A DNA stretch of 64,000 bases from Desulfurococcales archaeon. Its GTDB lineage: Archaea > Thermoproteota > Thermoprotei_A > Sulfolobales > NBVN01. The DNA lies in NCBI GenBank assembly GCA_015523295.1, contig WAKQ01000014.1:1-64000 (forward strand), read 5' to 3'. The position numbers and the translations under genes were made by a program. This document shows, in pieces, positions 43,780-52,603 of the stretch (position 1 is the first letter of the stretch; each line of letters begins with the position of its first letter). The notes under the pieces were generated by a model. It was not told where the DNA came from and ran no database searches. It saw nothing but the letters and a program-made list of their open reading frames with translations.

Positions 43780-45117
43780 GTGAGGATGGTGAAGGCAGCA
43801 ATAGTATTTGCCTATTGGAAAGGAATAAAGTATAGCGTTAACGTGTTGGTAGGCGCTCTGGAGAAGCAGTTATCGAATGATATAGACATCTACATGGCGG
43901 GGAAAGACGAGTTACTAGATACGCTAGTTGGTCTTTCTAGGAAATATGGTAGGGGTAGAGTGATTTACGCCCAAACCCTTCTCACGACAGAATTGCCGTC
44001 TATTCTCTCATGGATCAGGAGGGCTAATAATGTAGCTGGAAAACTGGGCATTATTAGGATAGCTGGTGGACCTCATCCTTCTGGAGACCCTTACGGTACG
44101 ATAATGGCTTTAGGTTATGACTATGCTTTTGTCGGAGAGTCTGAAGAGACCTTCCCAGAGTTCGTCTCAGGGATTATGGAAGGAGACCTTAATATAACGT
44201 CGATTAAGGGAATAGCCTATAGAGATGGCTGTAAGGTGAAGGTAACGGGCAGAGGTTTCCTTAAGAGCTTGGATGAGTATCCGCCATTCGGGCATCAACA
44301 CAGGCTATTTAACCCGATAGAAATAAGCAGAGGATGTCCTTTCGCATGCAAATACTGTCAGGTCAGTTATGTCTTCAGTTCACTCCCTAGACATAGGTCA
44401 GTTGCCAATATCGTCTCATGGGCTAAGTTCCTCATTTCCCGTGGGATAAAGGACATTAGGTTTATAACGCCTAACTCTCTAGGTTACGGCTCGAAGAACA
44501 GACAGGTTAACTACACTGCTCTCGAGGAATTAGTCTCAGAACTTCAGAAGATAAGATGTCTCGGAGGTAAAGTTTACTTAGGAAGCTTCCCTTCCGAAAT
44601 AAGACCTGAGCAAGTTGACGAAGACATTGTGAAGCTTTTGAAGGGTGCAGTGGATAATAGGAGAGTAGTTATAGGTGCACAGTCAGGCTCTTCAAGAATT
44701 CTGAAGGTGATGAATAGAGGGCATGAACCCGATGATGTTATCGAAGCTGTCCGCCTGCTTCGAAAAGGAGGTTTTGATGTTGACGTAGACTACATTTTCG
44801 GTCTTCCAGGAGAAACCGAAGTTGACAGGGATGAGACATTAAAGCATATGACTAGAGTGGCGGAAATGGGTGCAAGAGTTCATGCCCACGTGTTTATGCC
44901 TTTGCCAGGAACCCCACTTTCTTTCGCCCCTCCTGGAAGGTTAGATGCTCATACACTTAAGGCAATTCATTCCCTGTTAGGTAGGGGTAAGGTTTTCGGG
45001 ACCTGGAAAGCTCAAGAAAGAATTGCTTTTCAGATCAGCGATCTTAGAGATAAGGGGGTTATAATAGTAACCCCCTCACGCGCTGAAGCCTTAGCTACTC
45101 GCTATTTTCAATGTTAA
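43780..45117 (+). CDS. B12-binding-type radical SAM protein (MJ1487-like)
   Basis: A 445-residue protein. An N-terminal Rossmann-like region (residues 1-150, with the GGPHPSGDPYG and VGESEETFPEFV loops of cobalamin-binding radical SAM proteins) precedes a radical SAM barrel with the cluster motif SRGCPFACKYCQ (Cys-x3-Cys-x2-Cys, about residues 186-193). Elements such as VDYIFGLPGETE match the same family. The reaction is not known. An in-frame TAG at 43768 limits the start to GTG 43780 or ATG 43786. The end overlaps the Cas4-like gene by 23 bases, convergently. Confidence 0.85.
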   Translation: MRMVKAAIVFAYWKGIKYSVNVLVGALEKQLSNDIDIYMAGKDELLDTLVGLSRKYGRGRVIYAQTLLTTELPSILSWIRRANNVAGKLGIIRIAGGPHPSGDPYGTIMALGYDYAFVGESEETFPEFVSGIMEGDLNITSIKGIAYRDGCKVKVTGRGFLKSLDEYPPFGHQHRLFNPIEISRGCPFACKYCQVSYVFSSLPRHRSVANIVSWAKFLISRGIKDIRFITPNSLGYGSKNRQVNYTALEELVSELQKIRCLGGKVYLGSFPSEIRPEQVDEDIVKLLKGAVDNRRVVIGAQSGSSRILKVMNRGHEPDDVIEAVRLLRKGGFDVDVDYIFGLPGETEVDRDETLKHMTRVAEMGARVHAHVFMPLPGTPLSFAPPGRLDAHTLKAIHSLLGRGKVFGTWKAQERIAFQISDLRDKGVIIVTPSRAEALATRYFQC

Positions 45118-45733
45118 ATCCTCTCAGTTCAATCTTCCTGTAAGGGGAATATGGGCATATCTCTTTATATGGGCATCTTCTACATTTATTTGGAGTTACC
45201 CAGGTAGGCTCAGGGAACACGCCCTCGGAGATGTTCTTCAGTAACTCTATATACCTTAGCAGTAGGACCTCATCATAGGGAATCTTCACAGCCTTGTCTA
45301 TATACCTCACTATCAACTCAGGTTCGTAGTTAGTTGATGCTTTAAACATCAGTGCGTAAGTCATCAGTTGCAGTGCATCGCTTAGCCATGCACCATGGAA
45401 AACTAATGGACTGCTTCCTCTAGGGGCTTTATGGCTCTTAAACTCCTCTATAATCACCTTCCTCTCTTTCTCAATCACTCTGAAGGAGTCAGGTTTACCG
45501 ACGATTGTTATCCCAAGCCTCTCTACAGGTACCTTTATGAGCCTCTCATTAACCCAGCCAAGCCTTATAAGAGCATGGATTGTGTGGAGAAATCTTCCCC
45601 ACAATGCTTTCAATCTGATGGTCAAGGGCGCTTTCAAAGCTAAGTAGCGGTCGAAGAAGTACATGGTTGGGCAGTAGCCTACCTTCCTGACATCACTAGG
45701 TCTAACCTTATGAACCACATTCCTCAGCTCCAT
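45095..45733 (-). CDS. Cas4/Dna2-like PD-(D/E)XK nuclease with Fe-S cluster
   Basis: A 212-residue protein. It shows a first cysteine in YCPTMYFFDRY (residue 20), the nuclease core VGKPDSF then VIIEEFKSHKA (Asp, Glu-x-Lys), the QLMTYALMF helix, and a C-terminal triplet KCRRCPYKEICPYSP. The four cysteines form the 4Fe-4S cluster of the Cas4 family. No CRISPR repeats or other cas genes are in the window, so this is a stand-alone member likely acting on DNA ends. It overlaps the PHP gene by ten bases and shares its operon. Confidence 0.8.
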   Translation of the reverse strand: MELRNVVHKVRPSDVRKVGYCPTMYFFDRYLALKAPLTIRLKALWGRFLHTIHALIRLGWVNERLIKVPVERLGITIVGKPDSFRVIEKERKVIIEEFKSHKAPRGSSPLVFHGAWLSDALQLMTYALMFKASTNYEPELIVRYIDKAVKIPYDEVLLLRYIELLKNISEGVFPEPTWVTPNKCRRCPYKEICPYSPYRKIELRGFNIENSE

Positions 45734-46419
45734 GGGAGGTTAAGCTTTCTCGTTAATCTTCCACCAACCCAATGACTTTTCATATGCGTCTTTCTTTTAA
45801 TCGCCCATGAGATTCTATCCTTCAAACCCCTGAGACTATAGGATGGTATTGGTTTCAGATGCCCCTTCCTTATAGCTTCGAGAACTTCATCTCTTGTCGG
45901 GTTCTCAGTAAAGATGATATTGCGTGTGCTTCCCACCATGCTGATCACGTGTGCATCAGAGTTAGAAAGTTTAGGTATGCTCCAATTATTGAGGAGGAAA
46001 GATGTGAGCGCATTGGTTACCGGATCGCTGCTCCCGTTAAAGCATTCCACCCCATCCCAGAGAGGCAGCCAAACTCTCCTCCCTATACCCAGTCTCAGCA
46101 CGTCGAAAGGATGCGCGGGGATTAGAAGGCAGTTATCCTTGTCCGCCCTCTCCCTTAAAGCGTAGGGATCTACCTCAATTTTTGTTGGCTGAGGGCATAG
46201 GAGAAGGACATCGCCCCACATGCTTCTCACCTCCGCGCCGAAAATTACTGCTACACCCTTAACACCTGCCTTCTCAGCTATTACTGAACCGACGAAGGTG
46301 TTATGGTCTGTTATTGCGATTGCAGAGAGTCCGACCTTTCTAGCGTACTTCACAATATCTTTAGGATGTGCTTCACCATCGCTTGCAGTGGAATGGATAT
46401 GGAAATCACCGTGGAGCAT
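45724..46419 (-). CDS. PHP-domain phosphoesterase
   Basis: A 231-residue PHP-fold metal-dependent phosphoesterase. Motifs in order are GDFHIHSTASDG (residues 4-15), ITDHNTF, the Glu in FGAEV, IPAHPFD and SNSDAHV, together the usual nine-ligand set. The domain is found in polymerase proofreading, nucleoside phosphatases and histidinol phosphatase; the substrate here is unknown. ATG 46419 has GAGGT ten bases upstream and lies inside the acyl-CoA synthetase gene. Two GTG/ATG choices further upstream would overlap more. Confidence 0.85.
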   Translation of the reverse strand: MLHGDFHIHSTASDGEAHPKDIVKYARKVGLSAIAITDHNTFVGSVIAEKAGVKGVAVIFGAEVRSMWGDVLLLCPQPTKIEVDPYALRERADKDNCLLIPAHPFDVLRLGIGRRVWLPLWDGVECFNGSSDPVTNALTSFLLNNWSIPKLSNSDAHVISMVGSTRNIIFTENPTRDEVLEAIRKGHLKPIPSYSLRGLKDRISWAIKRKTHMKSHWVGGRLTRKLNLPWS

Positions 46420-47827
46420 TTTCTTTAAACCTCTTCCTAATCTCACTCCACTTCACTAAGTAGGTAAGTGCCTTAACGGCATCTTCAGGTGTTTTAAATG
46501 ATGGGACCCTGGCTTCTCTCTCAAACATTAACAGGTTCTTTTCTGTGTAGTCGCCTCCAGGTGCAGCTATAACGATCGGCTTCCCTAAACCACCTCTGAA
46601 GTTCTTTAAGACATTAAGAAAGCCCACAGGATCAAATGCAGGCGACTGCATTATGCCTATCACAACCAAGGCATCAACCTTCTCATCCTTCAACAAAGCC
46701 TTTATCGAGATCTCATACCTTTCTGGAGGAGCATCACCAAGAACGTCAACTGGATTATTAACAGAGGCGGCAGGCGGTAAATTCTCCTGTAAAAACTGCC
46801 TTGTATCTGTACTTAAATCAGCTATTTCCATGCCGTTAAGCTCAGCAGCATCAGTTGCTAATACACCAGCTCCTCCCCCATTTGTTACTATACCTACTTT
46901 TCTTCCCTTAGGGGGAGGCAACCAGCTGAGGGCCTTAACAGCAGTAACTAGTTCACTCAACTCATTAACTATTAATCCACCAAATTGCTTTATTGCAGAT
47001 TCATACACGTGGTAGGAACCTGCTAGAGAACCTGTATGTGATGCGACCGCCTTTATGCCCCTTAAGGACTTACCCGCTTTTAACACGACCACTGGCTTGC
47101 CCTTAAGGACCGCTTCACGGATGGAGTTCACGAAGGCCTTCCCATCCTCAACACCCTCAACATACACTGAGATAACCTTGGTTTTAGGGTCATGGGCTAG
47201 ATATTCGATTAATTCCCACTCCTTAACATCGGCTGCATTACCGTAACTAACAAATTTGCTTAACCCAATTCCAGCCTCGGCAAACCAATCAAGAACAGCA
47301 GCTCCTAAAGCGCCTGACTGCGATATGAACGACACGCTTCCGGGCACGGGCTTCATTTGCCTATCAGAGGGGTTAAAGATAGTATCTAGTCCGCTATAAG
47401 GATCGTAAATACCTAGACAATTAGGTCCTATGAGTCTCATACCGTAACTTCGAGCTATCTTCACAACAGCTTTCTCGAGTTCAGCACCTTCTGAGCCCGT
47501 CTCTTTAAAGCCGGCACTAATAACTAATACAGCCTTAGACCCCTTATCTCCACAATCTTTGATAACTTGAGGAACACTTCTTGCAGGAACGGCAATGACT
47601 ACTAGTTCAGGTGGTTCAGGGAGATCTAAACAGGAACCGTAACACCTAACCCCTAAGACTTCCTCGTATTTAGGATTTACAGGGTATATTGCTCCCCTAA
47701 ACTTCTCAACAAGATTCTCCATTATAGCCCTTCCAACACTCCCCTTTTTAATAGAAGCACCGACTACCGCTACTGACTTAGGGGTGAAGAAATATTTGAA
47801 TTTCTCGTTGTGAGCCTCCTCCAACAC
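46406..47827 (-). CDS. ADP-forming acyl-CoA synthetase, alpha subunit (first copy)
   Basis: A 473-residue protein with the CoA-binding domain (FTPKSVAVVGASIKKGSVG, residues 14-32) and succinyl-CoA ligase-like domains (QSGALGAAVLDWFAEAGIG; catalytic phosphohistidine in ASHTGSLAGSYHVYE, about residue 263). Such subunits combine with an ATP-grasp beta subunit to turn acyl-CoA, ADP and Pi into acid, CoA and ATP. No beta subunit gene is present in the window. It begins at GTG 47827 and leads the operon with the PHP and Cas4-like genes. Confidence 0.93.
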   Translation of the reverse strand: MLEEAHNEKFKYFFTPKSVAVVGASIKKGSVGRAIMENLVEKFRGAIYPVNPKYEEVLGVRCYGSCLDLPEPPELVVIAVPARSVPQVIKDCGDKGSKAVLVISAGFKETGSEGAELEKAVVKIARSYGMRLIGPNCLGIYDPYSGLDTIFNPSDRQMKPVPGSVSFISQSGALGAAVLDWFAEAGIGLSKFVSYGNAADVKEWELIEYLAHDPKTKVISVYVEGVEDGKAFVNSIREAVLKGKPVVVLKAGKSLRGIKAVASHTGSLAGSYHVYESAIKQFGGLIVNELSELVTAVKALSWLPPPKGRKVGIVTNGGGAGVLATDAAELNGMEIADLSTDTRQFLQENLPPAASVNNPVDVLGDAPPERYEISIKALLKDEKVDALVVIGIMQSPAFDPVGFLNVLKNFRGGLGKPIVIAAPGGDYTEKNLLMFEREARVPSFKTPEDAVKALTYLVKWSEIRKRFKENAPR

Positions 47828-47876
47828 CCAATCGCCTATTCAAAGGTTGAATGATAGAATATATTTATTCAGCTTT

Positions 47877-47895
47877 GAAATAAATTTATTACATT
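47877..47895 (+). promoter_or_regulatory. Promoter of the proline-dehydrogenase-like cluster
   Basis: The A/T stretch gaaataaatttattacattc lies about 30-45 bases before TTG 47925, consistent with a short-leader mRNA from this start. An in-frame ATG at 47847 lies upstream of it. Confidence 0.35.
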
Positions 47896-47924
47896 CCCCC
47901 GAATTGAGTTCATGGGACTCATGT

Positions 47925-49370
47925 TTGTTAAGGAACCGGCGCATAGAGAGCCATCCCATTCTCCACTTTCAGAGAGGTAAGGAGGTCACAATATTCTTTG
48001 AAGGAACACCTATCAAAGCTTTTGAAGGCGAGTCATTGGCGGCAGCACTATACGCTTCCGGGATTGACGTGTTTAGATGGACACCTAAATTAGGTAGGCC
48101 CAGAGGGCCATTCTGTATGGTTGGTAAATGTGGTTCTTGTATGGTAGAAGTAAACGGTGTGGCGGTGAGGTCATGTATAACTCCTGTGAGAGAAGGGATG
48201 AATATTAGGAGGCTTAGGGGCTTGCCCACCCTCCCTAAGAACCTTGATAGGATGATCGAGAAAGAGAATTCTGATAACCCTTTTGAAGAGGTTAAGACTG
48301 ATGTTCTTATTGTGGGCGGTGGGCCTGCCGGGATGGCGGCTTCAGAGGTGCTGGCCTCCAATGGTATGAATGTCTTTCTCGTAGACGATCAGATAAGACT
48401 AGGTGGGCAACTAATTAAGCAGACGCACATCTTCTTCGGTTCTCAGGAACTCTTCGCCGGTAAAAGAGGTTTTAGGATAGCGGAGGAGTACGAGGCTAAG
48501 TTGAGGTCTCTGAAAAACCTGCATATTTTGCTTCAGACTACTGCAATTGGCGTCTTCAAAGAGGGGGTCCTCCTATTAAACAAGGGTAAAGGCCTAATTA
48601 TTAAACCAAAATATGTAGTCCTCTCGGCTGGGGCTTTCGAGAATTACCTCCTATTCGAGAACAATGACCTCCCAGGTGTTATGGGTGCTGGAGGTGCTCA
48701 AACACTCATGAATTTATATGGTGTATTGCCCGGCAGAGAGGTCGTAGTTGTCGGCTCAGGCAACGTAGGGTTGATAATCACATATCAGCTTCTCCAAGCT
48801 GGTGCCAAGGTTAAAGCAATAGTTGAGGCAGCACCGAGGATAGGGGGGTGGTTTGTTCATGCAGCTAAAGTAAGGAGGTACGGTGTCCCCATACTCCTAA
48901 GACATACTGTGATCGCTGCGGAAGGAAAGGATAGGGTGAGGGCGGCCATAATTTCAGAAGTTGATGAAAGGTGGGAGCCTGTGAAAGGAACCGAGAAAAG
49001 AATAGAATGTGACACCATCCTTCTTGCAGTCGGCCTAACACCTAACACCGAGCTCGTACGTCAGTTCGGCGTCAAAACTGTTTATGTTCCTGAGCTAGGA
49101 GGGCTTGTTCCAGTCCGGAATAAATATTTGGAAACAAACATCCCTAACGTATTTGTCGCAGGTGATGTTGCTGGGGTTGAGGAGGCAACTACAGCGTTTA
49201 TCGAAGGATGGATAGCTGCATATTCTATACTAATCAAGGAAAAAGGCCCACAATCTCAATATGTTAAGAAAAGGAATGAGTATATCCGAATGCTTGATGA
49301 ATATAGGTCTTCTCCAGTGAGTGCAAGAGTAAGATCCGGGTTAAGGCATGTGGAGGTGGGTGGTTCTTGA
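47925..49370 (+). CDS. Dye-linked L-proline dehydrogenase-like alpha subunit (FAD / 2Fe-2S)
   Basis: A 481-residue flavoprotein (507 from ATG 47847). The first 100 residues form a 2Fe-2S domain (FCMVGKCGSCMVEVNGVAVRSC), then a pyridine-nucleotide disulfide oxidoreductase fold follows with GGGPAGMAASEVLASNGMNV and VVGSGNVGLIITYQLLQAGA. Its size and order fit the alpha subunit of the thermococcal pdhA-F-X-B proline dehydrogenase or the HcnA/HcnB-type and sarcosine-oxidase alpha enzymes. It would pass electrons from the amine-oxidising beta subunit to a carrier or NAD. Start TTG 47925 gives the conserved opening RRIESHPILHFQRG. Confidence 0.82.
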   Translation: MLRNRRIESHPILHFQRGKEVTIFFEGTPIKAFEGESLAAALYASGIDVFRWTPKLGRPRGPFCMVGKCGSCMVEVNGVAVRSCITPVREGMNIRRLRGLPTLPKNLDRMIEKENSDNPFEEVKTDVLIVGGGPAGMAASEVLASNGMNVFLVDDQIRLGGQLIKQTHIFFGSQELFAGKRGFRIAEEYEAKLRSLKNLHILLQTTAIGVFKEGVLLLNKGKGLIIKPKYVVLSAGAFENYLLFENNDLPGVMGAGGAQTLMNLYGVLPGREVVVVGSGNVGLIITYQLLQAGAKVKAIVEAAPRIGGWFVHAAKVRRYGVPILLRHTVIAAEGKDRVRAAIISEVDERWEPVKGTEKRIECDTILLAVGLTPNTELVRQFGVKTVYVPELGGLVPVRNKYLETNIPNVFVAGDVAGVEEATTAFIEGWIAAYSILIKEKGPQSQYVKKRNEYIRMLDEYRSSPVSARVRSGLRHVEVGGS

Positions 49371-49888
49371 TGGATAACCCAGATGCTTCCACAGATTCAG
49401 AAGTGAAAGTAACAGGCGTTTTAAATCCTGATAAATTGAAAGAGCTAGGATATATCCCATCCAAGCAGAGACTACTCAAGGGACCAGTAGCTATATTTGA
49501 GTGTGTTGAACCCATACCGTGTAACGTATGTGTGTTTTCCTGTCCATTCAAGGCGGTGGTAATGGATAAAATAACAGACATGCCTAAAGTGGATTTTAAC
49601 AAATGTACTGGCTGTGGATTGTGTGTAGCTCAATGTCCTGGACAGGCTATATTTATTGTGGATTATTCCCCTAAGGGAGAGACTGGTGTTCTAACCCTAC
49701 AGTACGATCTTACTCAGCCACCTGACAAGGGTGAAGAAGTCATTCTACTCGATAGAAAAGGGGAGGAATTAGGTAAAGGGAGAGTTCTCAAGGTCTATAA
49801 ACATAAAAGAAGTGAGGCCTTTGTAGTGACCATTGAAGTATCTAAAGAATTTCTCATGAATGCTAGGGCAATAAAGGTTCGGAGGTGA
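49367..49888 (+). CDS. 4Fe-4S ferredoxin-domain subunit (PdhF-like)
   Basis: A 173-residue protein with four cysteines CxxC..C in PCNVCVFSCPFKAV and a second set in KCTGCGLCVAQCPGQA (residues about 79-94), i.e. ferredoxin-like clusters. It also has a C-terminal beta-rich domain of about 70 residues. It corresponds to the ~19 kDa electron-transfer subunit of proline-dehydrogenase complexes. It overlaps the alpha subunit gene by four bases. Confidence 0.8.
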   Translation: MMDNPDASTDSEVKVTGVLNPDKLKELGYIPSKQRLLKGPVAIFECVEPIPCNVCVFSCPFKAVVMDKITDMPKVDFNKCTGCGLCVAQCPGQAIFIVDYSPKGETGVLTLQYDLTQPPDKGEEVILLDRKGEELGKGRVLKVYKHKRSEAFVVTIEVSKEFLMNARAIKVRR

Positions 49889-49892
49889 TATT

Positions 49893-50183
49893 ATGCCAAG
49901 ATTTGTATGCCTATGTGAAGAGGTGACACTCGAAGATATTGAGAAGGTGATCAAGGAGGAAAAGATTAAGGATTTGGAAACTCTTAAGCGCAGGTTACAT
50001 GTGGGTATGGGTTACTGCGGAGGTCGTTACTGTATAAACCTGCTTCTCAAACTTTACCCTAAGCTCTTCAATAAATCTCCAAGGTATCGGACAGCTGATG
50101 AGCTGCATATACCTACGGCAAGACCCCCTGTAAGGCCTGTGAGGTTAAATAACTTTAAGGGTGAAGCTCTTGAGAAGAGCTGA
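49893..50183 (+). CDS. BFD-like 2Fe-2S subunit (PdhX-like)
   Basis: A 96-residue protein with the Fer2_BFD pattern: CLCEEVTLEDIEKVI (residues 5-19) and MGYCGGRYC (residues 39-47), four cysteines holding a 2Fe-2S cluster. It corresponds to the small ~10 kDa subunit of dye-linked proline dehydrogenases. It overlaps the beta gene by 23 bases. Confidence 0.82.
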   Translation: MPRFVCLCEEVTLEDIEKVIKEEKIKDLETLKRRLHVGMGYCGGRYCINLLLKLYPKLFNKSPRYRTADELHIPTARPPVRPVRLNNFKGEALEKS

Positions 50184-51309
50184 GATAGCCATTGTGGGTG
50201 GCGGGATTACAGGTTTGTCTGCAGCTTACTATCTCTCGCTGATGGGGATTGATAACATCAGCATATATGAAGCCAAATATATTGGCTATGGAAGTACGGG
50301 AAGATGTGCAGCCGGCATTAGGGCATCATTCACTTCAGAAGTCCATGTGACATTAATGAAGGAGGCGATAAAAGGCTGGAAGAAGTGGAGCGAGGAAATC
50401 GATGGCGTGAAATTCTATCAGGACGGATATCTTTGGCTGTTAACCAATGATAAAGAGGTACGCCTTCATAAAGAGATCATGAGTTTGCATAACTCCCTTG
50501 GAGTGCCTACTAAACTCGTCGACAGGGAAGAAGTAAAGGAGATAGCCCCTAACATTGTGCTATCCGATGTTATGGCCGCTCTCTATGATCCTACAGCCGG
50601 TAAGTCCAGCCCCTTTGATACGACACTGGCTTTGAGGAGATTGTTGCTTAAGCGGGGTGTTAAAATCCATGAATATACTAAAGTTCTACGTATGATACGC
50701 GCAGGTTCTAAGATCAAATCCATAACGGTTGAAGGAGTAGGTGAGCAAGAAGTTGAATACGTGGTTATAGCAGCGGGCTTTTGGAGTAGAGAGCTATTGC
50801 AGCCTCTCGGGTATGAAATACCCATTATAGGAGATCCCCACCACCTTATGATAACGGAGAAGGTGTCACCACTTGTTAAGCCACTAGTGATTCATAAAGC
50901 ATCAGGTTCTTACCTTAATCAGTTACCTACTGGCAAAATAATACTTGGCGCTGAGTATCCAGTGAGAGAAAATGATTTAGAGCTCAGAATAGGCTTCATA
51001 ATTAAAGCTGTGAAGATGATGTCCAGATATTTCCCATCTATATTGAATGCCAACCTTCAAAGGATATGGATAGGATACTATCTAAAGACACCTGATCATC
51101 ATCCACTGATCGGATTTCTGCCAGGCCTTGAGAATGCTGTAATAGCCACTGGTTTTAGCGGCCATGGCTATATGATGTCCCCAATTATTGGTGAGGAGAT
51201 AGCTAATTTAGTAGTTAAAGGTCGTCCCAGGTTGAAAGCTACTGAAAAATTAAGGCCTTCTAGGTTTGAGGAGGGGGAGATGCTTGAGGAGAAAGCAATA
51301 TTTGGCTAA
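50161..51309 (+). CDS. FAD amine dehydrogenase, proline dehydrogenase beta-like (DAO family)
   Basis: A 382-residue DAO-family flavoprotein. It has the N-terminal dinucleotide motif IVGGGITGLSAAYYLSLMGI (residues 9-28), the ATG-type motif region AAGIRASFTSE, and a C-terminal ATGFSGHGYMMSPIIGEEIA segment near the FAD. Members oxidise proline, sarcosine or glycine-type amines. Together with the three upstream genes it reproduces the gene order pdhA-F-X-B of thermococcal L-proline dehydrogenase. The exact amino acid remains uncertain. Confidence 0.83.
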   Translation: MKLLRRAEIAIVGGGITGLSAAYYLSLMGIDNISIYEAKYIGYGSTGRCAAGIRASFTSEVHVTLMKEAIKGWKKWSEEIDGVKFYQDGYLWLLTNDKEVRLHKEIMSLHNSLGVPTKLVDREEVKEIAPNIVLSDVMAALYDPTAGKSSPFDTTLALRRLLLKRGVKIHEYTKVLRMIRAGSKIKSITVEGVGEQEVEYVVIAAGFWSRELLQPLGYEIPIIGDPHHLMITEKVSPLVKPLVIHKASGSYLNQLPTGKIILGAEYPVRENDLELRIGFIIKAVKMMSRYFPSILNANLQRIWIGYYLKTPDHHPLIGFLPGLENAVIATGFSGHGYMMSPIIGEEIANLVVKGRPRLKATEKLRPSRFEEGEMLEEKAIFG

Positions 51310-51319
51310 TCCAAACCAT

Positions 51320-52603
51320 CTAATATAGGAAACGAGGCTTCCCTTGATAGGGACTCTTCAGAAGTCTTACCTTAACAATTTCGCCTTTATCGTAGCCTTC
51401 CACATCTTCATTTATTACTAATAAACCATTTCCCTTTAACAGGGTGGAAAGAATTCCCGAACCTGTTAACCTTAAGGGTTCAGCGATAAGCTCTCCACCA
51501 TCCTCATATACTGCAACCCTATAGTAAGATCTGAAGCCGACTGCATTAGCTATTGGACGAGATAATCTAGCCTCTACTACAGGTTCAGGAGGTAATTTTA
51601 AGCCTGTTATTTTAGAAAGGATAGGTTTGAAGAAGTTTTCAAGGCCGACCAAGCACGCTACAGGAAGCCCGGAAAGCATGAGGACAGGTTTCCCCTTAAT
51701 TACAAAGGCACCAGCAGTTCTTCCCGGCCTTAAGTTCACCCCATGGAAGACCAGTCGTGAATTGGGGAGACTTGCTAGAGCATCGGGGACTAAGTCTTTA
51801 CCGCCAACAGAAGTGCCCCCAGTAATTATGACTATATCAGATTTATCCAATGCCCTGTCCACGTTTCGAGATATCTCCTCTTTATCATCCCTTATTACAC
51901 CATAAGTTAAAGGTTCTCCTCCCAGTTCCTTAACATAAGCTGCTATTAAAGGACCTGTCGAGTTCGGCAATTTTCCATCTGGATTGGTTACTGGATCATA
52001 TACTTCGTTACCCGTATTTATTATTGCAACCCTTATCTTTCTGAAGACGTGAACTTTCTCTATGCTTGATTGGGCTAATGCAGCAACATGCCAGGGTCTA
52101 ACGATCTCCCCTCTCTCAAGAAGTACGTCTCCCTTCTTGAAATCCTCCCCTCTGAAGCTGATGTTCCTGAACCGAGCAACACTTTTAAATATATACACTA
52201 TGTCTCCATCGATCTTCGAGAACTCGAAGGGAACAACAGCATCCGCCCCATAAGGAATTGGCGCACCGGTGAAAACTATTATAGCCTCTCCTTCCTTAAG
52301 CCCAGGTGGATTTTCGCTACCCGCCTCTACACGTCCAGCAAGTTTAAGAGGTATTGGGTTTGACTCACTAGCGCCTGAAATGTCCATATATTTAACCGCA
52401 AGCCCATCTACAGCAGCCCTATCATATGGGGGAAAATCCTTAGATGCCGTAACCGTCCTTGAGGAGATCCTCCCAACTGAGTGGAGCGCTTCTACCTCCT
52501 CCTCACTTACACTAATATTCACAGCCTCAAGCAGTTTCCTTCGCGCATCGTCTACATTCTCAAAAGATGTAAACCCAATTAACTTTATTCTACGACCCTC
52601 CAT
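51320..52603 (-). CDS. moeA: Molybdopterin molybdenumtransferase MoeA
   Basis: A 427-residue protein with the MoeA layout: an N-terminal domain with SKDFPPYDRAAVDGLAVK, domain II, the MoCF domain (VIITGGTSVGGKDLVPDAL; LRPGRTAGAFVIKGKPVLMLSG), and a C-terminal beta domain (VVEARLSRPIANAVGFRSYYR). It inserts molybdate or tungstate into adenylylated molybdopterin. It works after MoaB (35078). It overlaps surE by 14 bases on the same strand. Confidence 0.94.
   Translation of the reverse strand: MEGRRIKLIGFTSFENVDDARRKLLEAVNISVSEEEVEALHSVGRISSRTVTASKDFPPYDRAAVDGLAVKYMDISGASESNPIPLKLAGRVEAGSENPPGLKEGEAIIVFTGAPIPYGADAVVPFEFSKIDGDIVYIFKSVARFRNISFRGEDFKKGDVLLERGEIVRPWHVAALAQSSIEKVHVFRKIRVAIINTGNEVYDPVTNPDGKLPNSTGPLIAAYVKELGGEPLTYGVIRDDKEEISRNVDRALDKSDIVIITGGTSVGGKDLVPDALASLPNSRLVFHGVNLRPGRTAGAFVIKGKPVLMLSGLPVACLVGLENFFKPILSKITGLKLPPEPVVEARLSRPIANAVGFRSYYRVAVYEDGGELIAEPLRLTGSGILSTLLKGNGLLVINEDVEGYDKGEIVKVRLLKSPYQGKPRFLY

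Noticed and set aside
43700..43785. Box C/D sRNA before the radical SAM gene
   Set aside because: TGATG and CTGA strings occur, but their order and spacing do not give a C, guide, D', C', guide, D arrangement.
45095..45733. CRISPR-Cas locus
   Set aside because: A Cas4-family gene is present, but no repeat-spacer array and no cas1, cas2 or effector genes are visible anywhere in the window.
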